From: Planctomycetota bacterium
GTDB taxonomy: Bacteria > Planctomycetota > Planctomycetia > Pirellulales > PLA5
Reading direction: 5' to 3'
Length of the DNA: 51,207 nucleotides
NCBI GenBank assembly: GCA_003576845.1
Contig: QEVJ01000023.1
Location: 1-51,207 of the forward strand
Within the stretch, counting starts at the first letter, position 1. Every line of letters begins with the position of its first letter. Under the pieces are notes generated by a model that ran no database searches, was not told where the DNA came from, and saw only the letters and a program-made list of their open reading frames with translations. Below are positions 1 to 9,692 of this stretch, piece by piece. A program made the translations under genes and the position numbers.

Positions 1-1841
1 TGCGGAGCAAGGCGCAGGCCGACCTCTCCCTGTGAGTCGAACTGCTCGGCGAGCGCGCTGCCCGGTCCGTGCCAGCGCCGATCGGCCGAGTCGAGCGCTT
101 TGATCCACGTGCCGCGGGGGAAATGAACGGTAAGCGACACTTCGTGGGGTCCGAAGTGAATCACCGTACTCGCTTCGTGGTCGCGCGTCCAGCGGCGGAC
201 GACCATGACGTGTTCCGTTTCGTAGGCGGTGACTTCGATCCGGTCGCGGCGCGGAAAGGCGAGCGCTGGGTCGGTCTTGCGGAGCGCGATGAGCGCCCGG
301 TAATACTCGAAGAGCGCGCGATTGGCGCTTTCCTGCCGCAGGGCCCGGTTGAGCTTCGAGCGGGCGAAGGTCGCTTCGTCCTGTGGGTCGGGCGGCGTGC
401 CTTGCCACTCGAACCTCGCGAATTCTTCCTTCCGCCCGCGGCGCACGGCGTCGACCAGGCCGGGGTCGAGATGGCTGATAAAGAACTGGAACGGGGCCGT
501 CTCGCCGTATTCCTCGCCCATGAACAGCAGCGGTTGATAAGGCGAGAGAATCACCGTGGCCGCGGCAAGCTTGAGTTGCTCGAACGACACGGCCGCGCTC
601 AAGCGTTCGCCGAGCATCCGGTTACCGACCTGGTCGTGATTCTGCGCGCAGACGACGAGCCTGGCCGGTTCGACGTCGCGGGCCGAGTTGCCGTGACGGC
701 GGCCACGATACTCGGAATAGTCGCCGTCGTGCACGAAGCCCTCGCGGTACGCTTTGACCACGTCGTGGAAGCCGTGGAAGTCGGCGAAGTAGCCGGCGCG
801 GTCGCCGGTGAGGGTCGTGCGCAAGGCGTGGTGCAGGTCGTCTTCCCACTGGGCATCGAGACCGATGCCGCCCATTTCCTTGGGCTGGATTAGCCGGACG
901 TCGTTAAGGCTGCTTTCGGCGATCGTGTAGACGCGGCGGCCGAGGCGTTCGCCTTCGGTGCGGACGGCGTCGGCCAGCTCTTGCAGGAACGGCCGGGCGG
1001 CGAAGTCGAAGATCGCGTGCACGGCGTCGAGCCGCAGGGCGTCGACGTGGAACTCGTCGATCCAGTAGAGGGCGTTTTCGATGAAGAACCGCCGCACTTC
1101 ATCGCTGTGGCGGTCGTCGTAGTTGATCGCTTCGCCCCAGGGCGTGCGGTGCCGCTTGGTCGAATAGTAGCCGAACTCGCCGAGGTAGTTGCCTTCGGGA
1201 CCGACGTGGTTGTAGACGACATCGAGCACGACGGCGAGGCCGCGCCCGTGGGCCGCGTCGACGAGCCGCTTCAGGCCGCCGGGTCCGCCGTAGGTGTTCT
1301 GCACGGCGAACGGATGCACGCCGTCGTAGCCCCAGTTGCGGCCGCCGGGGAACTGGGCGACCGGCATGAGCTCGATCGCGGTTACGCCGAGATCGACGAG
1401 CGCGCCGAGGTGTTCGATCGCGGCTTCGAACGTGCCGGCGTCGGTGAACGTGCCGATGTGGAATTCGTAGATGATGTATTCGTGCAGCGGAATGCCGCGC
1501 CACGCGGCGTCGGTCCACGCAAACTGCGGATCGACGACCGCGCTCGCCGCGTGAACGCCGTCGGGTTGAAAGCGCGAAGCGGGGTCGGGACGCGCGCGGC
1601 CGTCGGCGAAGCGATAGAAATAACGCGCGCCCGGCAGTACGTTGTCGACTATTGCCTGAAAATAGCCGCGCGGCAGCGGATCCATCGGCACGACCCGCTT
1701 CGCCGGCGCGACGATGTCCAGGTCAACCTGCTCGTGCCGTGGCGCCCAAACCAGGAAGCGGCAGCGGCCATCGCCAAGGTAGCGCGCGCCGAGCGTCGGC
1801 GGATAGTCGGGATGTCGCGGCGTTATGCGTTGCTCGGTCAT
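1..1841 (-). CDS. treZ: Malto-oligosyltrehalose trehalohydrolase, 3' end cut by window edge
   Basis: This GH13 enzyme releases trehalose from maltooligosyl-trehalose, the second step of the TreY/TreZ route. The reading frame stays open from the ATG at 1841 to the left edge (about 613 codons). TreZ proteins are usually about 580-620 residues, so only the extreme C-terminus should be missing. An N-terminal carbohydrate-binding-type beta domain (RYLGDGRCRFLVWAP) is followed by the GH13 barrel. The barrel has VVYNHVGPEGNYL, the nucleophile region ALRLDAVHAIFDF, the acid/base region TIAESS and the NHDQVGNR motif. The barrel core also contains NWGYDGVHPFAVQNTYGG, which is typical of TreZ and GlgX-type enzymes. 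It starts 32 bp after the glgB stop on the same strand, as the last visible gene of the glucan operon. The partner treY is not in the window and may lie further left. The call is firm; a debranching enzyme is the main alternative. Confidence 0.9.
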   Translation of the reverse strand, partial: MTEQRITPRHPDYPPTLGARYLGDGRCRFLVWAPRHEQVDLDIVAPAKRVVPMDPLPRGYFQAIVDNVLPGARYFYRFADGRARPDPASRFQPDGVHAASAVVDPQFAWTDAAWRGIPLHEYIIYEFHIGTFTDAGTFEAAIEHLGALVDLGVTAIELMPVAQFPGGRNWGYDGVHPFAVQNTYGGPGGLKRLVDAAHGRGLAVVLDVVYNHVGPEGNYLGEFGYYSTKRHRTPWGEAINYDDRHSDEVRRFFIENALYWIDEFHVDALRLDAVHAIFDFAARPFLQELADAVRTEGERLGRRVYTIAESSLNDVRLIQPKEMGGIGLDAQWEDDLHHALRTTLTGDRAGYFADFHGFHDVVKAYREGFVHDGDYSEYRGRRHGNSARDVEPARLVVCAQNHDQVGNRMLGERLSAAVSFEQLKLAAATVILSPYQPLLFMGEEYGETAPFQFFISHLDPGLVDAVRRGRKEEFARFEWQGTPPDPQDEATFARSKLNRALRQESANRALFEYYRALIALRKTDPALAFPRRDRIEVTAYETEHVMVVRRWTRDHEASTVIHFGPHEVSLTVHFPRGTWIKALDSADRRWHGPGSALAEQFDSQGEVGLRLAP

Positions 1842-1873
1842 CGCGTTCGTTTACTCGACATTTGGTGGTCACC

Positions 1874-3823
1874 CTACGGTTCTTGGTTGCCGTCGGATTT
1901 GAGGAACACGGCGCCGAGCGGGGGTAGGTTGAGGTTGAGCGAGTGTGGGCGGCCGTGATGGCCGACGGGGGTTGCTTCGACGCCGCCTAGGTTGCCGTGT
2001 CCGCTGCCGCCGTGTTCGATCGCGTCGCTGTTGAGGATTTCGCGCCAGAAGCCGTCGCGGGGGACGCCGATGCGGTAGTTGGTGCGGGGCACCGGCGTGA
2101 AATTGCAGACGACGGCCACCAGATCGCCGCGGGCGCCGCCCTTGCGCAGAAAGCACAGCACGCTTTCCTCCCAATCGCCCGCGTCGATCCACTCGAAGCC
2201 CGCCGGTTCGCAGTCGAGTGCGTGCAGCGCCGGCTCGTGGGCATAGGCGCGGTTGAGAGCCGCGATCCAGCGCGAGATGGCGCTGTGCCGCGGGTGTTCC
2301 AGCTCGCTCCACGCGACGCTGGCGTCGTGGCGCCACTCGTCGCTTTGCCCGAGCTCCGCGCCCATGAACAGCAACTTCTTGCCGGGCATGGCGTACATGT
2401 ACCCATACAACAGCCGCAGGTTCGCGAACCGCTGCCACTCGTCACCCGGCATCTTGCCGAGGAGCGAGCCTTTGCCGTGGACGACTTCGTCGTGCGACAG
2501 CGGCATCACGAAGTTTTCGTTGAACGCATAGATCATCCGGAACGTAAGCTCGTTGTGGTGGAACTTGCGATGCACCGGATCGTGGGCCAGGTACTTGAGC
2601 GTGTCGTGCATCCAGCCCATGTCCCACTTCATGCCGAAGCCCAACCCGCCGACGTCGATCGGCCGCGAAACCATCGGCCACGCCGTCGATTCCTCGGCGA
2701 TCGTCTGGACGTCGGGATGTCGGGCGTAGACAGTGGCGTTGAACGTCCGCAAGAAGTCGACCGCGGCGAGGTTCTCGCGGCCGCCGTGCTCGTTGGGGAT
2801 CCACTCGCCCGGCTTGCGCGAGTAGTCGAGATAGAGCATCGAAGCGACCGCGTCCACGCGGAGCGCGTCGGCATGATACTCTTCGAGCCAGAACAGTGCG
2901 CTGTTGAGCAGGAAGCCGCGGACTTCGCTGCGGCCGTAGTTGAAGATGTAGCTGTTCCAGTCGGGATGGAACCCTTGCCTCGGGTCGGCGTGCTCGAACA
3001 GGTGCGTCCCGTCGAAATACGCTAGCCCGTGCTCGTCGCCGGGAAAGTGCGACGGCACCCAATCGAGAATCACGCCGATTTCGTGCTGGTGGAGCTGGTC
3101 GACGAGGTACTTGAAATCCTGCGGCGTGCCGTAGCGGCTGGACGGGGCGAAGTAGCCCGTCGTTTGATAGCCCCAGGAGCCAAAGAACGGATGTTCCATC
3201 GCCGGAAGGAACTCGACGTGCGTGAAGCCGTGCCGCTTGACGTGGTCGACGAGGTCGGCGGCCAGTTCGCGATAGCCGAGCGAGCGGTATCCCTCGGCGG
3301 CGACGCGCTTCCAACTGCCGAGATGGACTTCGTAGATCGAGATCGGCGCGTGCAGACTATTCCGTCCGCCGCGATGCCGCATCCAGTGCTCGTCGTTCCA
3401 CGAATAGTCGAGGTTCCACACGACCGACGCGGTTTTCGGCGGCACTTCGTGCAGAAAGCCGAACGGATCGGCCTTGTCGACGCGAAAGTTGCGCTCTCGC
3501 GAGCGAATGTGATACTTGTAGACCGCTCCCTGGCCGACGCCGGGCATGAAACCTTCCCAGATGCCGCTCGATGCGTGCGGGCGGAGGGGATGGCTTTGTT
3601 GGTTCCAGGCGTTGAAGTCGCCGGCGACGTGGACCGACCTTGCGTTCGGCGCCCAGACGGCGAAGTACGTGCCCGGACCGTTGCCGTCGTGGGCCGAGTG
3701 CGCGCCGAGCTTGCGATACAAATCGTAGTGCGTGCCCTGGTTGAACAAGTAGACGTCGTCGGGCGTGAGGAGCGTGAAATCGTGGTTCACGCGCGAGGCG
3801 GAAGATTGCGGCTGCGGATTCAT
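1874..3823 (-). CDS. glgB: 1,4-alpha-glucan branching enzyme
   Basis: This cytoplasmic GH13 enzyme introduces alpha-1,6 branches into glycogen-like glucan. The protein is 649 residues. It has an N-terminal CBM48 domain ([21 protein letters not shown]), the long GlgB insert [14 protein letters not shown], and the signature [21 protein letters not shown]. The nucleophile Asp324 lies in [17 protein letters not shown], the acid/base Glu in IAEEST, and the third acidic residue in [14 protein letters not shown] chose the ATG at 3823 because an AAGGAG ribosome-binding site lies 7 bp upstream. An in-frame ATG 18 bp further up lacks this site and sits inside the end of malQ. The malQ stop is only 4 bp upstream, so the two are co-transcribed and probably translationally coupled. 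In this operon GlgB would branch the chains made by GlgE. Confidence is high. Confidence 0.96.
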   Translation of the reverse strand: MNPQPQSSASRVNHDFTLLTPDDVYLFNQGTHYDLYRKLGAHSAHDGNGPGTYFAVWAPNARSVHVAGDFNAWNQQSHPLRPHASSGIWEGFMPGVGQGAVYKYHIRSRERNFRVDKADPFGFLHEVPPKTASVVWNLDYSWNDEHWMRHRGGRNSLHAPISIYEVHLGSWKRVAAEGYRSLGYRELAADLVDHVKRHGFTHVEFLPAMEHPFFGSWGYQTTGYFAPSSRYGTPQDFKYLVDQLHQHEIGVILDWVPSHFPGDEHGLAYFDGTHLFEHADPRQGFHPDWNSYIFNYGRSEVRGFLLNSALFWLEEYHADALRVDAVASMLYLDYSRKPGEWIPNEHGGRENLAAVDFLRTFNATVYARHPDVQTIAEESTAWPMVSRPIDVGGLGFGMKWDMGWMHDTLKYLAHDPVHRKFHHNELTFRMIYAFNENFVMPLSHDEVVHGKGSLLGKMPGDEWQRFANLRLLYGYMYAMPGKKLLFMGAELGQSDEWRHDASVAWSELEHPRHSAISRWIAALNRAYAHEPALHALDCEPAGFEWIDAGDWEESVLCFLRKGGARGDLVAVVCNFTPVPRTNYRIGVPRDGFWREILNSDAIEHGGSGHGNLGGVEATPVGHHGRPHSLNLNLPPLGAVFLKSDGNQEP

Positions 3824-3827
3824 GGCG

Positions 3828-6107
3828 TCACTCCTTCGCACTCGAAACGGCGGCCGGCGGAGGTTCGGTCGCTGGCGACCGCGCGGCGCGGAGCCGGTCG
3901 ATCGCCGAAAACAGTTCGCAAATGCCGGCGTCGGAGCGGAGCGCTTCGAGCGAGCGACCGGCCTTGCGACGCCAGTTGGGACGTTCCGTGCTGGTGCCGG
4001 GGACGTTTTGCGGGCGGCGTTCGAGCCACAGGTCTTCGAGATTCACGAGCACGCTCTCGGCGGGACTGGCCGCGAGGAACCTGACGAGCGCGAAGAGCAC
4101 GGCTTGCGTGTCGTCGTCGCCAGCGGTCGTCGCCGGGTCGAGCCAACTTTCGCGGCGCAGCCAGGCGATCGTGCGGCGGCGGATGTCGGCGCGGGCGGCG
4201 ATTTCGGCCGAGGCTTCGCCGGGGGTCATCAGGCCGAGGTCCACGCGGTCCGGTACGTCGTCGGCATGCCACCAGGCGGCGAACGTCGGCATGTCGTGGG
4301 TGTTGATCGACGCGATCGTCGCCTCGGGCACGGCGTTGAGCGGGGATCGATCTTCTTCGTGCTGTAGGAGGCGAATCCTTTCGCCGATCGACTCCGTTGG
4401 CGGTTCCGTCGGCGGAAGGATTCGCCTCCTACAGTTCTCGGTGGCCGCGTCGACGGCCGCAGAATCGTACTCGTACTGCACCACGAACATCCGGCGGACG
4501 CCGTGGCGATCCATTTCGAGGTTGACTTCTTTCGGCACGGTGCCGAGGTTTTCGCCGATGATCGCCGTGCGGCTCCAATGAGATTCGATGCTGAGCACGG
4601 CGTACAGCTCGTCGGCCCGATAGCGGACGTAGACGCCGTCGGCCGCCGAGAGTCCGTGAGGAATCCAGTACAGCCGGTGCAGGCCCATCACGTGGTCGAT
4701 GCGGAGCGTGCGGGCGAAACGCATGTGGTGGGCGAGATATTCGCGGACGTGGCGATAGCCGTTTTCGCGGATGGTTTCGGGATGCAGCGGCGCGAAGCCC
4801 CAGTCCTGGCCCTTTGTGTAGACCGCGTCGGGCGGCGCGCCGGCGGATGCCGCGGAAGCGAAATCGCGCTGGTTTCGCCAGACGTCGTAGCCGTCGTGAC
4901 GGACGCCGAGCGGGAGGTCGAGATACAAGCCGTCGCCGGCCGCGGCGGCCTCGCGCGAAAGCGAATCGAGTTGCTCGGCGGCGAGCCATTGGACATAGCG
5001 ATGATACTCGGCCACGCGCGGATCGAAGTCGCCGGCCGCGATTTTACCGCTACGAAGGGCGACGGGCCATTGCGGCCAAGGCTCGCGGCGGCGCTCGTAC
5101 ACGGCCCGAAACGTGGCGTAGTTGTCGAGCCGCGGGTGGTCGCGCAGGTAGCGCGAAAAATCGGCGAACCGCGGCAGGCGGCGGGCGTGAAAATCGGTGG
5201 AGAGAAGTTCGAGCACGCGACGCTTGAGCGCCATGAGCGCGCGGTAGTCGACGAACTCGCTGTTTCGCAAGTCGGCAATCGTTTGCTGCGACTCGGCCGA
5301 AGCGAGTAGCTCGCGTGCGGCCGGGCAATGCTCCAACTCAGGAACTCGCTCGACGTCGACGTAGAATTCGTTCCAGAACAGCCGGCTTGCGGGCGAGTAG
5401 GGGCTGGGGTCGAACGGTTCGTCGAGAAATGCGGCCAACAGGGGCAATGTGCCGACGAGCCGTCCGCCGCGCGAGCGCAGCCACGCGGAAAGGTCGGCGA
5501 GGTCCGTGAAGTCGCCCGCACCCCAGTTGCGCTCGGAGCGGACGGCGTAGAGCGGCAGAAACCCGCCCCAGATGCGCTCGCCGCCGTCGTTAGGGCAATA
5601 GACCTTCGACGGCGCGGCGATGACCTGCGAACGAAACGAGCGATCTTCGACGTGAACGGTCAATTCGTAATAACCGAGGTTTACCCGCTGGGGCAAACGC
5701 AAGCCGTAGGTTGCGAAGTCGTGTGCGCCGTTCTCCGTTGCAACGCTCGAATCCGCTGCGTCGCATAGGTCGCTCCGCCATTCGACGAAACCCGCGTCCA
5801 TCTCTCCGCGCAGGAAACACGACGCGCGTTTCAGAGTTCCTTTTGGAACCGTTAGCGAGAACTCGATCGGCTCGCCGTCCCAGGCGACGAGCACCGGCTC
5901 GATGCCACGAAACGCGAGTTCGCAGCGCCGCTTCGCGAGGGCCTTCGGGACGTCCGCCATCGACGCGACGTTCGCGCCCAAGTCGCCCAGCACGCGGAGG
6001 AGCGCTTCCTGCGAGGCATGGCGGCGCACGTGCCGCACGTCTTCGTACGAAGTTTGCACTCCGTAGAGCGCGGAGAGCTCTTCGAATTGGCGGCGTTCGA
6101 GCGTCAT
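3828..6107 (-). CDS. malQ: 4-alpha-glucanotransferase (amylomaltase) carrying an in-frame palindromic insert
   Basis: This GH77 enzyme transfers alpha-1,4-glucan segments between maltooligosaccharides. The protein is 759 residues. The N-terminal part is a divergent beta domain. The barrel starts near [21 protein letters not shown] and includes [17 protein letters not shown], the nucleophile region with Asp471 ([17 protein letters not shown]), the acid/base Glu519 in [10 protein letters not shown] and Asp605 in INTHDMPTF. Residues 559-582 (CRRRILPP to ERIRLLQ) are encoded by a 72-base palindromic repeat, also present elsewhere in the window, which sits between Glu519 and Asp605. The insert keeps the frame, and all three catalytic regions remain. 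The start overlaps the treS stop by ATGA, and glgB follows after 4 bp. The enzyme may still be active because the insert falls in a segment expected to be a surface loop; that is inference. Confidence 0.95.
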   Translation of the reverse strand: MTLERRQFEELSALYGVQTSYEDVRHVRRHASQEALLRVLGDLGANVASMADVPKALAKRRCELAFRGIEPVLVAWDGEPIEFSLTVPKGTLKRASCFLRGEMDAGFVEWRSDLCDAADSSVATENGAHDFATYGLRLPQRVNLGYYELTVHVEDRSFRSQVIAAPSKVYCPNDGGERIWGGFLPLYAVRSERNWGAGDFTDLADLSAWLRSRGGRLVGTLPLLAAFLDEPFDPSPYSPASRLFWNEFYVDVERVPELEHCPAARELLASAESQQTIADLRNSEFVDYRALMALKRRVLELLSTDFHARRLPRFADFSRYLRDHPRLDNYATFRAVYERRREPWPQWPVALRSGKIAAGDFDPRVAEYHRYVQWLAAEQLDSLSREAAAAGDGLYLDLPLGVRHDGYDVWRNQRDFASAASAGAPPDAVYTKGQDWGFAPLHPETIRENGYRHVREYLAHHMRFARTLRIDHVMGLHRLYWIPHGLSAADGVYVRYRADELYAVLSIESHWSRTAIIGENLGTVPKEVNLEMDRHGVRRMFVVQYEYDSAAVDAATENCRRRILPPTEPPTESIGERIRLLQHEEDRSPLNAVPEATIASINTHDMPTFAAWWHADDVPDRVDLGLMTPGEASAEIAARADIRRRTIAWLRRESWLDPATTAGDDDTQAVLFALVRFLAASPAESVLVNLEDLWLERRPQNVPGTSTERPNWRRKAGRSLEALRSDAGICELFSAIDRLRAARSPATEPPPAAVSSAKE
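4362..4434. repeat. Palindromic element copy 1, inside malQ
   Basis: Perfect 19-base arms (CTGTAGGAGGCGAATCCTT and its complement) flank a centre of about 35 bases with a second partial palindrome (TCGCCGA...CGGCGGA). Copies or remnants of the same arms occur at 13867, 35595 and 41868. Read on either strand, the element encodes a closely similar peptide beginning RRRIL and ending RIRLLQ. Confidence 0.9.
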
Positions 6108-9100
6108 GAGGCGTCGAGCAAACGAAGGATGCCGTCGAGCGGGATCTGGACCCAGGTGGGCCGATTGTTGAGTTCGTAGGCCAGTTCGTACACGGCCTTT
6201 TCGAGGACGTAGGCGCTCAGCAGCATTTCCAACTGCCCGCGGTCCTTAGGCAGGAAATCGCCACGTCCGGCTTCTTCCAGGTAGGCTCCTAAAAATGCGG
6301 CGGCGTTCCACACGTACCAGGCCGATAACCACTCGGTCACCGCGCCGGCGCTTTCGGCGGGCAGCATGGACGGACGCTGCGGTCCGAGGACCGACGCCGC
6401 GGCGGCATAGTGAAGCGAGCGGAGCATGGAGGCCACATCGCGCAGCGGCGACGTTTTGATGCGTCGGGCGCTGATCGGGCGGGCCGGTTCCCCTTCGAAG
6501 TCGATGATGACGAAGTCTTTGCCCGTATAGAGCACCTGGCCCAGGTGATAGTCGCCGTGGCAGCGGGTGCGATCGGCGTCGATCGGGTTGTTCTTGATCG
6601 TCTGATAGCGGTCGAGCAGCGCGGACTCGCGCTTCAAGACCTCGGCGGCCTTGCCCTTGGCGGCTTCGTCCAAGTGTGCTTGCTGGCGGCGCAAGAGGGT
6701 GAAGCTCCGCCGGGCTTCGGCCCGCATCGATTGATACAGGCTGCGCTGGTAGAGCTTGGAGAAGGGCTCGGACTTGAAGGCCGGGTCATCGGTCTTCGCC
6801 GCGAGGGCCAGGTGGAGCTCGGCGGTGCGCTTGCCCAACAGGGCGGCGGACTGCAAGTACGGGCCGATCATATCCTGGGCCGCTTCCGGCGGCTTCGTGC
6901 CGGCGAGGGCGACGAGCGACGCGCCCTTGGGCAACACGTCGGCCGGCGGATGCGAGCCGGCGAGTTCCGATTCGATCCGCTCCAGATATCGGTCCAATTC
7001 GTCGAGTGTATAGACCCAGGCGTCGCTTTGATTGGCGACGAACTCGTGGAGCACCGCGAGGGTATAGCGGTCGCCGTCGGCCGCGCGGTATTCGAGCGCG
7101 CCGGCGACCTGCGGCACGCAGGTGAGTCGGGTGTGTTCGGTCAGATAGCGGCCGATTTCAAGGTCGGGGTTTTCGCCTTCGCCGACGCGGCGGAAGATCT
7201 TGAGAATGAACTTGTTGCCGAGAAAGGCCGACGTATTGCTCTGTTCGCCGCCGTGGACGGACACGTCGAGCGAGATCGTCTTGCCCAGGCGTGCGAGGGC
7301 CTTCGTGCGGATGGCCTCGACCTCGCCGAAACGGCCGGGAATCGTGCGGCGGCCGGCGATGGCGTCGAACAGCAACAGCCAGAACTCGTCCTCGTAGGAG
7401 GTGTCGCAGAGCACGGCGGGCTTTTCGCCGTCGCTGCGCTCGACGCGGACGAGCCCGGCGCTGGGATGATCGCCCAGCAGGTTGGCGGCTTGGTTGTCTT
7501 GGGCGAAGACGACGGGCAGGGCGTAGATTTCTTCGTCGCCTTCGACGTAATCGACGCGGACGAGCAACAGCCGCGTCGGGGGCAGGCCGCCGATCAGGTG
7601 CGGCGCGGATTTGGTAAGCTCCTTCGTAATCTTCGGCACGTCGTGAATCGAGAGCACGTCGACGATCTTCGTCTGGCGGATCGTCCGCGCCTTGCCGGCG
7701 AACCAGCGGTGGCGGGCGAGGTAAGCCGGGAGCGTCGACTCGAATTTCCGCAGCGTGCGTCCCTCGAACAACTGGTCCCAGTCGCCGACCACGGCGCAGG
7801 CGGGCAAGTTCACGTCGAGCGACGGCTGTTCGCTTTTGACCCAGCTAAGCTGGAACCAGTAGAACGCATACGGCCCGAGCGTGAGGAAGTACGGCAGTTC
7901 GCCGATCGGCGGGAACTTTGTCTGGCCGAACAATTCGACGGGGACGCGGCCGCGGAATCGCGACAGGTCGATCTCGGCGCATTGGGCGAAACGGCAAAGA
8001 TTCGCGACGACGAGGATCGTTTCGCCTTGATACTCGCGGAGGAAGACGAGCACCTTGCCGTTTTCGGGCGTGAGGAATTCGATCGTGCCGCGGCCGAATG
8101 CGGGATGTTGTTTGCGGAGCGCGATGAGCCGGCGGGTCCACCACAGCAGCGAGTGGGGCCGGCTCTGTTCGACTTCGACGTTGCGCGAGGCGAAGTGATA
8201 AGGCGCGTCGATGATGACCGGCAGGTAGAGGCGTTGGGGATTCGCCCGCGAGAAGCCGGCGTTGCGGTCGTCGTTCCACTGCATGGGCGTGCGGACGCCG
8301 TCGCGGTCGCCCAAGTAGATGTTGTCGCCCATGCCGATTTCGTCGCCGTAATAGAGGACGGGCGTGCCGGGAAGCGACAGCAGCAGGCCGTTCATAAGCT
8401 CGATCTTGCGGCGGTTGTCGCGCAACAGCGACGTGAGGCGGCGGCGGATGCCGAGGTTGACGCGGGCCCGTGGGTCTTCCGCGAACGTGCGATACATGTA
8501 GTCGCGTTCTTCGTCGGTGACCATTTCGAGCGTCAACTCGTCGTGGTTCCGCAGGAAGATGCCCCACTGGCAATTCTCCGGCACGCTCGGCGTCTGCTCC
8601 ATGATGTCGATGATCGGGAACCGGTCTTCGCGCTCGATCGCCATGTACAGCCGCGGCATGAGCGGGAAGTGGAAGTTCATGTGGCACTCGTCGCCCGCGC
8701 CGAAATACGCCACGGCGTCTTCGGGCCACTGGTTCGCCTCGGCGAGCAGCATTTTGTCGGGATAGCGCTCGTCGACGTGATGGCGGAGTTTTTTGAGGAA
8801 GGCGTGCGTCTCGGGCAGATTCTCGCAGCTCGTGCCCTCGCGCTCGTATAAGTACGGCACCGCGTCGAGCCGCAGGCCATCGACGCCCAGATCGAACCAG
8901 AAATCGACCACGTCGAGCATCGCCTGGTGCACGGCCGGGTTGTCGAAGTTCAGGTCGGGCTGGTGGTGATAAAAGCGGTGCCAGAAATACGACTTGGCGA
9001 TTGGATCCCAGGTCCAGTTCGAGGCCTCGAAGTCCTGGAAGATGACGCGGGTTTCCTTGTACGGCTCGGCCGTATCGCTCCAGACGTAGAAATCGCGCCA

Positions 9101-9520
9101 TTTGTCGCCGGGTTTGGCCCGCCGCGCGCGTTGAAACCACTCGTGCTGGTCCGAGGTGTGGTTCATCACGAGTTCGGTGATGACCCGCAAGTCGCGGCGA
9201 TGGGCTTCGGCGAGCAGCGTCTTGAAGTCGCGGAGTGTGCCGTAATTCGGATTGATTTGGAGATAGTCGGCGATGTCGTAACCGTCGTCGCGGAGCGGGG
9301 AGAGGAAGATCGGCTGGAGCCAGATGGCGGTGACGCCGAGTTCCTGGATGTAGTCGAGCTTTTCGGTGAGGCCGCGGAGGTCGCCGATGCCGTCGCCGTT
9401 GCTGTCGTAGAAGGCGCGGACGTGGAGCTGGTAGATGATGGCGTCCTTGAACCACAGCGGGTCCGCGGCCGCTACCGGCTTTACGCTCGACATCCGTTTC
9501 TTGGGCGCCTGTCCGGTCAT
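6104..9520 (-). CDS. treS: Trehalose synthase fused to maltokinase
   Basis: This bifunctional enzyme is 1138 residues. The N-terminal GH13 half interconverts maltose and trehalose, and the C-terminal kinase half phosphorylates maltose to maltose-1-phosphate, the GlgE substrate. The first half (about 20-570) shows LWFKDAIIYQLHVRAF, the nucleophile Asp219 in GLRLDAVPYLYEREG, the acid/base Glu in LLAEANQWPED, and FLRNHDELTLEM. The second half (about 600-1130) begins PAYLARHRWFAGKARTI and carries the phosphotransferase motif CHGDYHLGQVL followed by VIIDFEGEPARP. I chose the ATG at 9520 because AAAGGA lies 7 bp upstream. Longer in-frame starts would translate the AT-rich repeat lying upstream. The stop overlaps the malQ start (ATGA). 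With GlgE upstream, the whole trehalose-to-glucan route is in one operon. The fused arrangement is known in many bacteria. Confidence 0.96.
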   Translation of the reverse strand: MTGQAPKKRMSSVKPVAAADPLWFKDAIIYQLHVRAFYDSNGDGIGDLRGLTEKLDYIQELGVTAIWLQPIFLSPLRDDGYDIADYLQINPNYGTLRDFKTLLAEAHRRDLRVITELVMNHTSDQHEWFQRARRAKPGDKWRDFYVWSDTAEPYKETRVIFQDFEASNWTWDPIAKSYFWHRFYHHQPDLNFDNPAVHQAMLDVVDFWFDLGVDGLRLDAVPYLYEREGTSCENLPETHAFLKKLRHHVDERYPDKMLLAEANQWPEDAVAYFGAGDECHMNFHFPLMPRLYMAIEREDRFPIIDIMEQTPSVPENCQWGIFLRNHDELTLEMVTDEERDYMYRTFAEDPRARVNLGIRRRLTSLLRDNRRKIELMNGLLLSLPGTPVLYYGDEIGMGDNIYLGDRDGVRTPMQWNDDRNAGFSRANPQRLYLPVIIDAPYHFASRNVEVEQSRPHSLLWWTRRLIALRKQHPAFGRGTIEFLTPENGKVLVFLREYQGETILVVANLCRFAQCAEIDLSRFRGRVPVELFGQTKFPPIGELPYFLTLGPYAFYWFQLSWVKSEQPSLDVNLPACAVVGDWDQLFEGRTLRKFESTLPAYLARHRWFAGKARTIRQTKIVDVLSIHDVPKITKELTKSAPHLIGGLPPTRLLLVRVDYVEGDEEIYALPVVFAQDNQAANLLGDHPSAGLVRVERSDGEKPAVLCDTSYEDEFWLLLFDAIAGRRTIPGRFGEVEAIRTKALARLGKTISLDVSVHGGEQSNTSAFLGNKFILKIFRRVGEGENPDLEIGRYLTEHTRLTCVPQVAGALEYRAADGDRYTLAVLHEFVANQSDAWVYTLDELDRYLERIESELAGSHPPADVLPKGASLVALAGTKPPEAAQDMIGPYLQSAALLGKRTAELHLALAAKTDDPAFKSEPFSKLYQRSLYQSMRAEARRSFTLLRRQQAHLDEAAKGKAAEVLKRESALLDRYQTIKNNPIDADRTRCHGDYHLGQVLYTGKDFVIIDFEGEPARPISARRIKTSPLRDVASMLRSLHYAAAASVLGPQRPSMLPAESAGAVTEWLSAWYVWNAAAFLGAYLEEAGRGDFLPKDRGQLEMLLSAYVLEKAVYELAYELNNRPTWVQIPLDGILRLLDAS

Positions 9521-9550
9521 CCTTGGTCCTTTCGCGTGGTCAAGCGGGCG

Positions 9551-9660
9551 ATGAAGAATGCAGAATGAAAAATGCAAAATGAAGAATGTCGTGTTGGCGA
9601 CGTAAGCGTGGCTTGGCTTACGTCCATTTTTCATTCTTCATTTTGCATATTGCATTTTTC
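9551..9660. repeat. AT-rich inverted repeat around a 9-bp palindrome, glgE-treS gap
   Basis: Outer arms built from repeats like GAAGAATGCAGAATG (9551-9588) are mirrored by CATTTTTCATTCTTC (9624-9660). Inside them lies a perfect 9-bp stem, GACGTAAGC (9599-9607) with GCTTACGTC (9616-9624). The AT content contrasts with the GC-rich flanks. It separates glgE from treS and could form a strong mRNA hairpin. Confidence 0.8.
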
Positions 9661-9692
9661 TCAGACCTCGTATCAAAGCTCCCGCCGAGCTC

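Noticed and set aside
69-893. Long plus-strand open frame over treZ
   Set aside because: It is the mirror of treZ in a GC-rich genome; the minus-strand frame has clear GH13 motifs.
6410-8851. 813-codon plus-strand frame opposite treS
   Set aside because: Composition is dominated by reverse-complement codons of the fusion enzyme, and no domain is recognisable.
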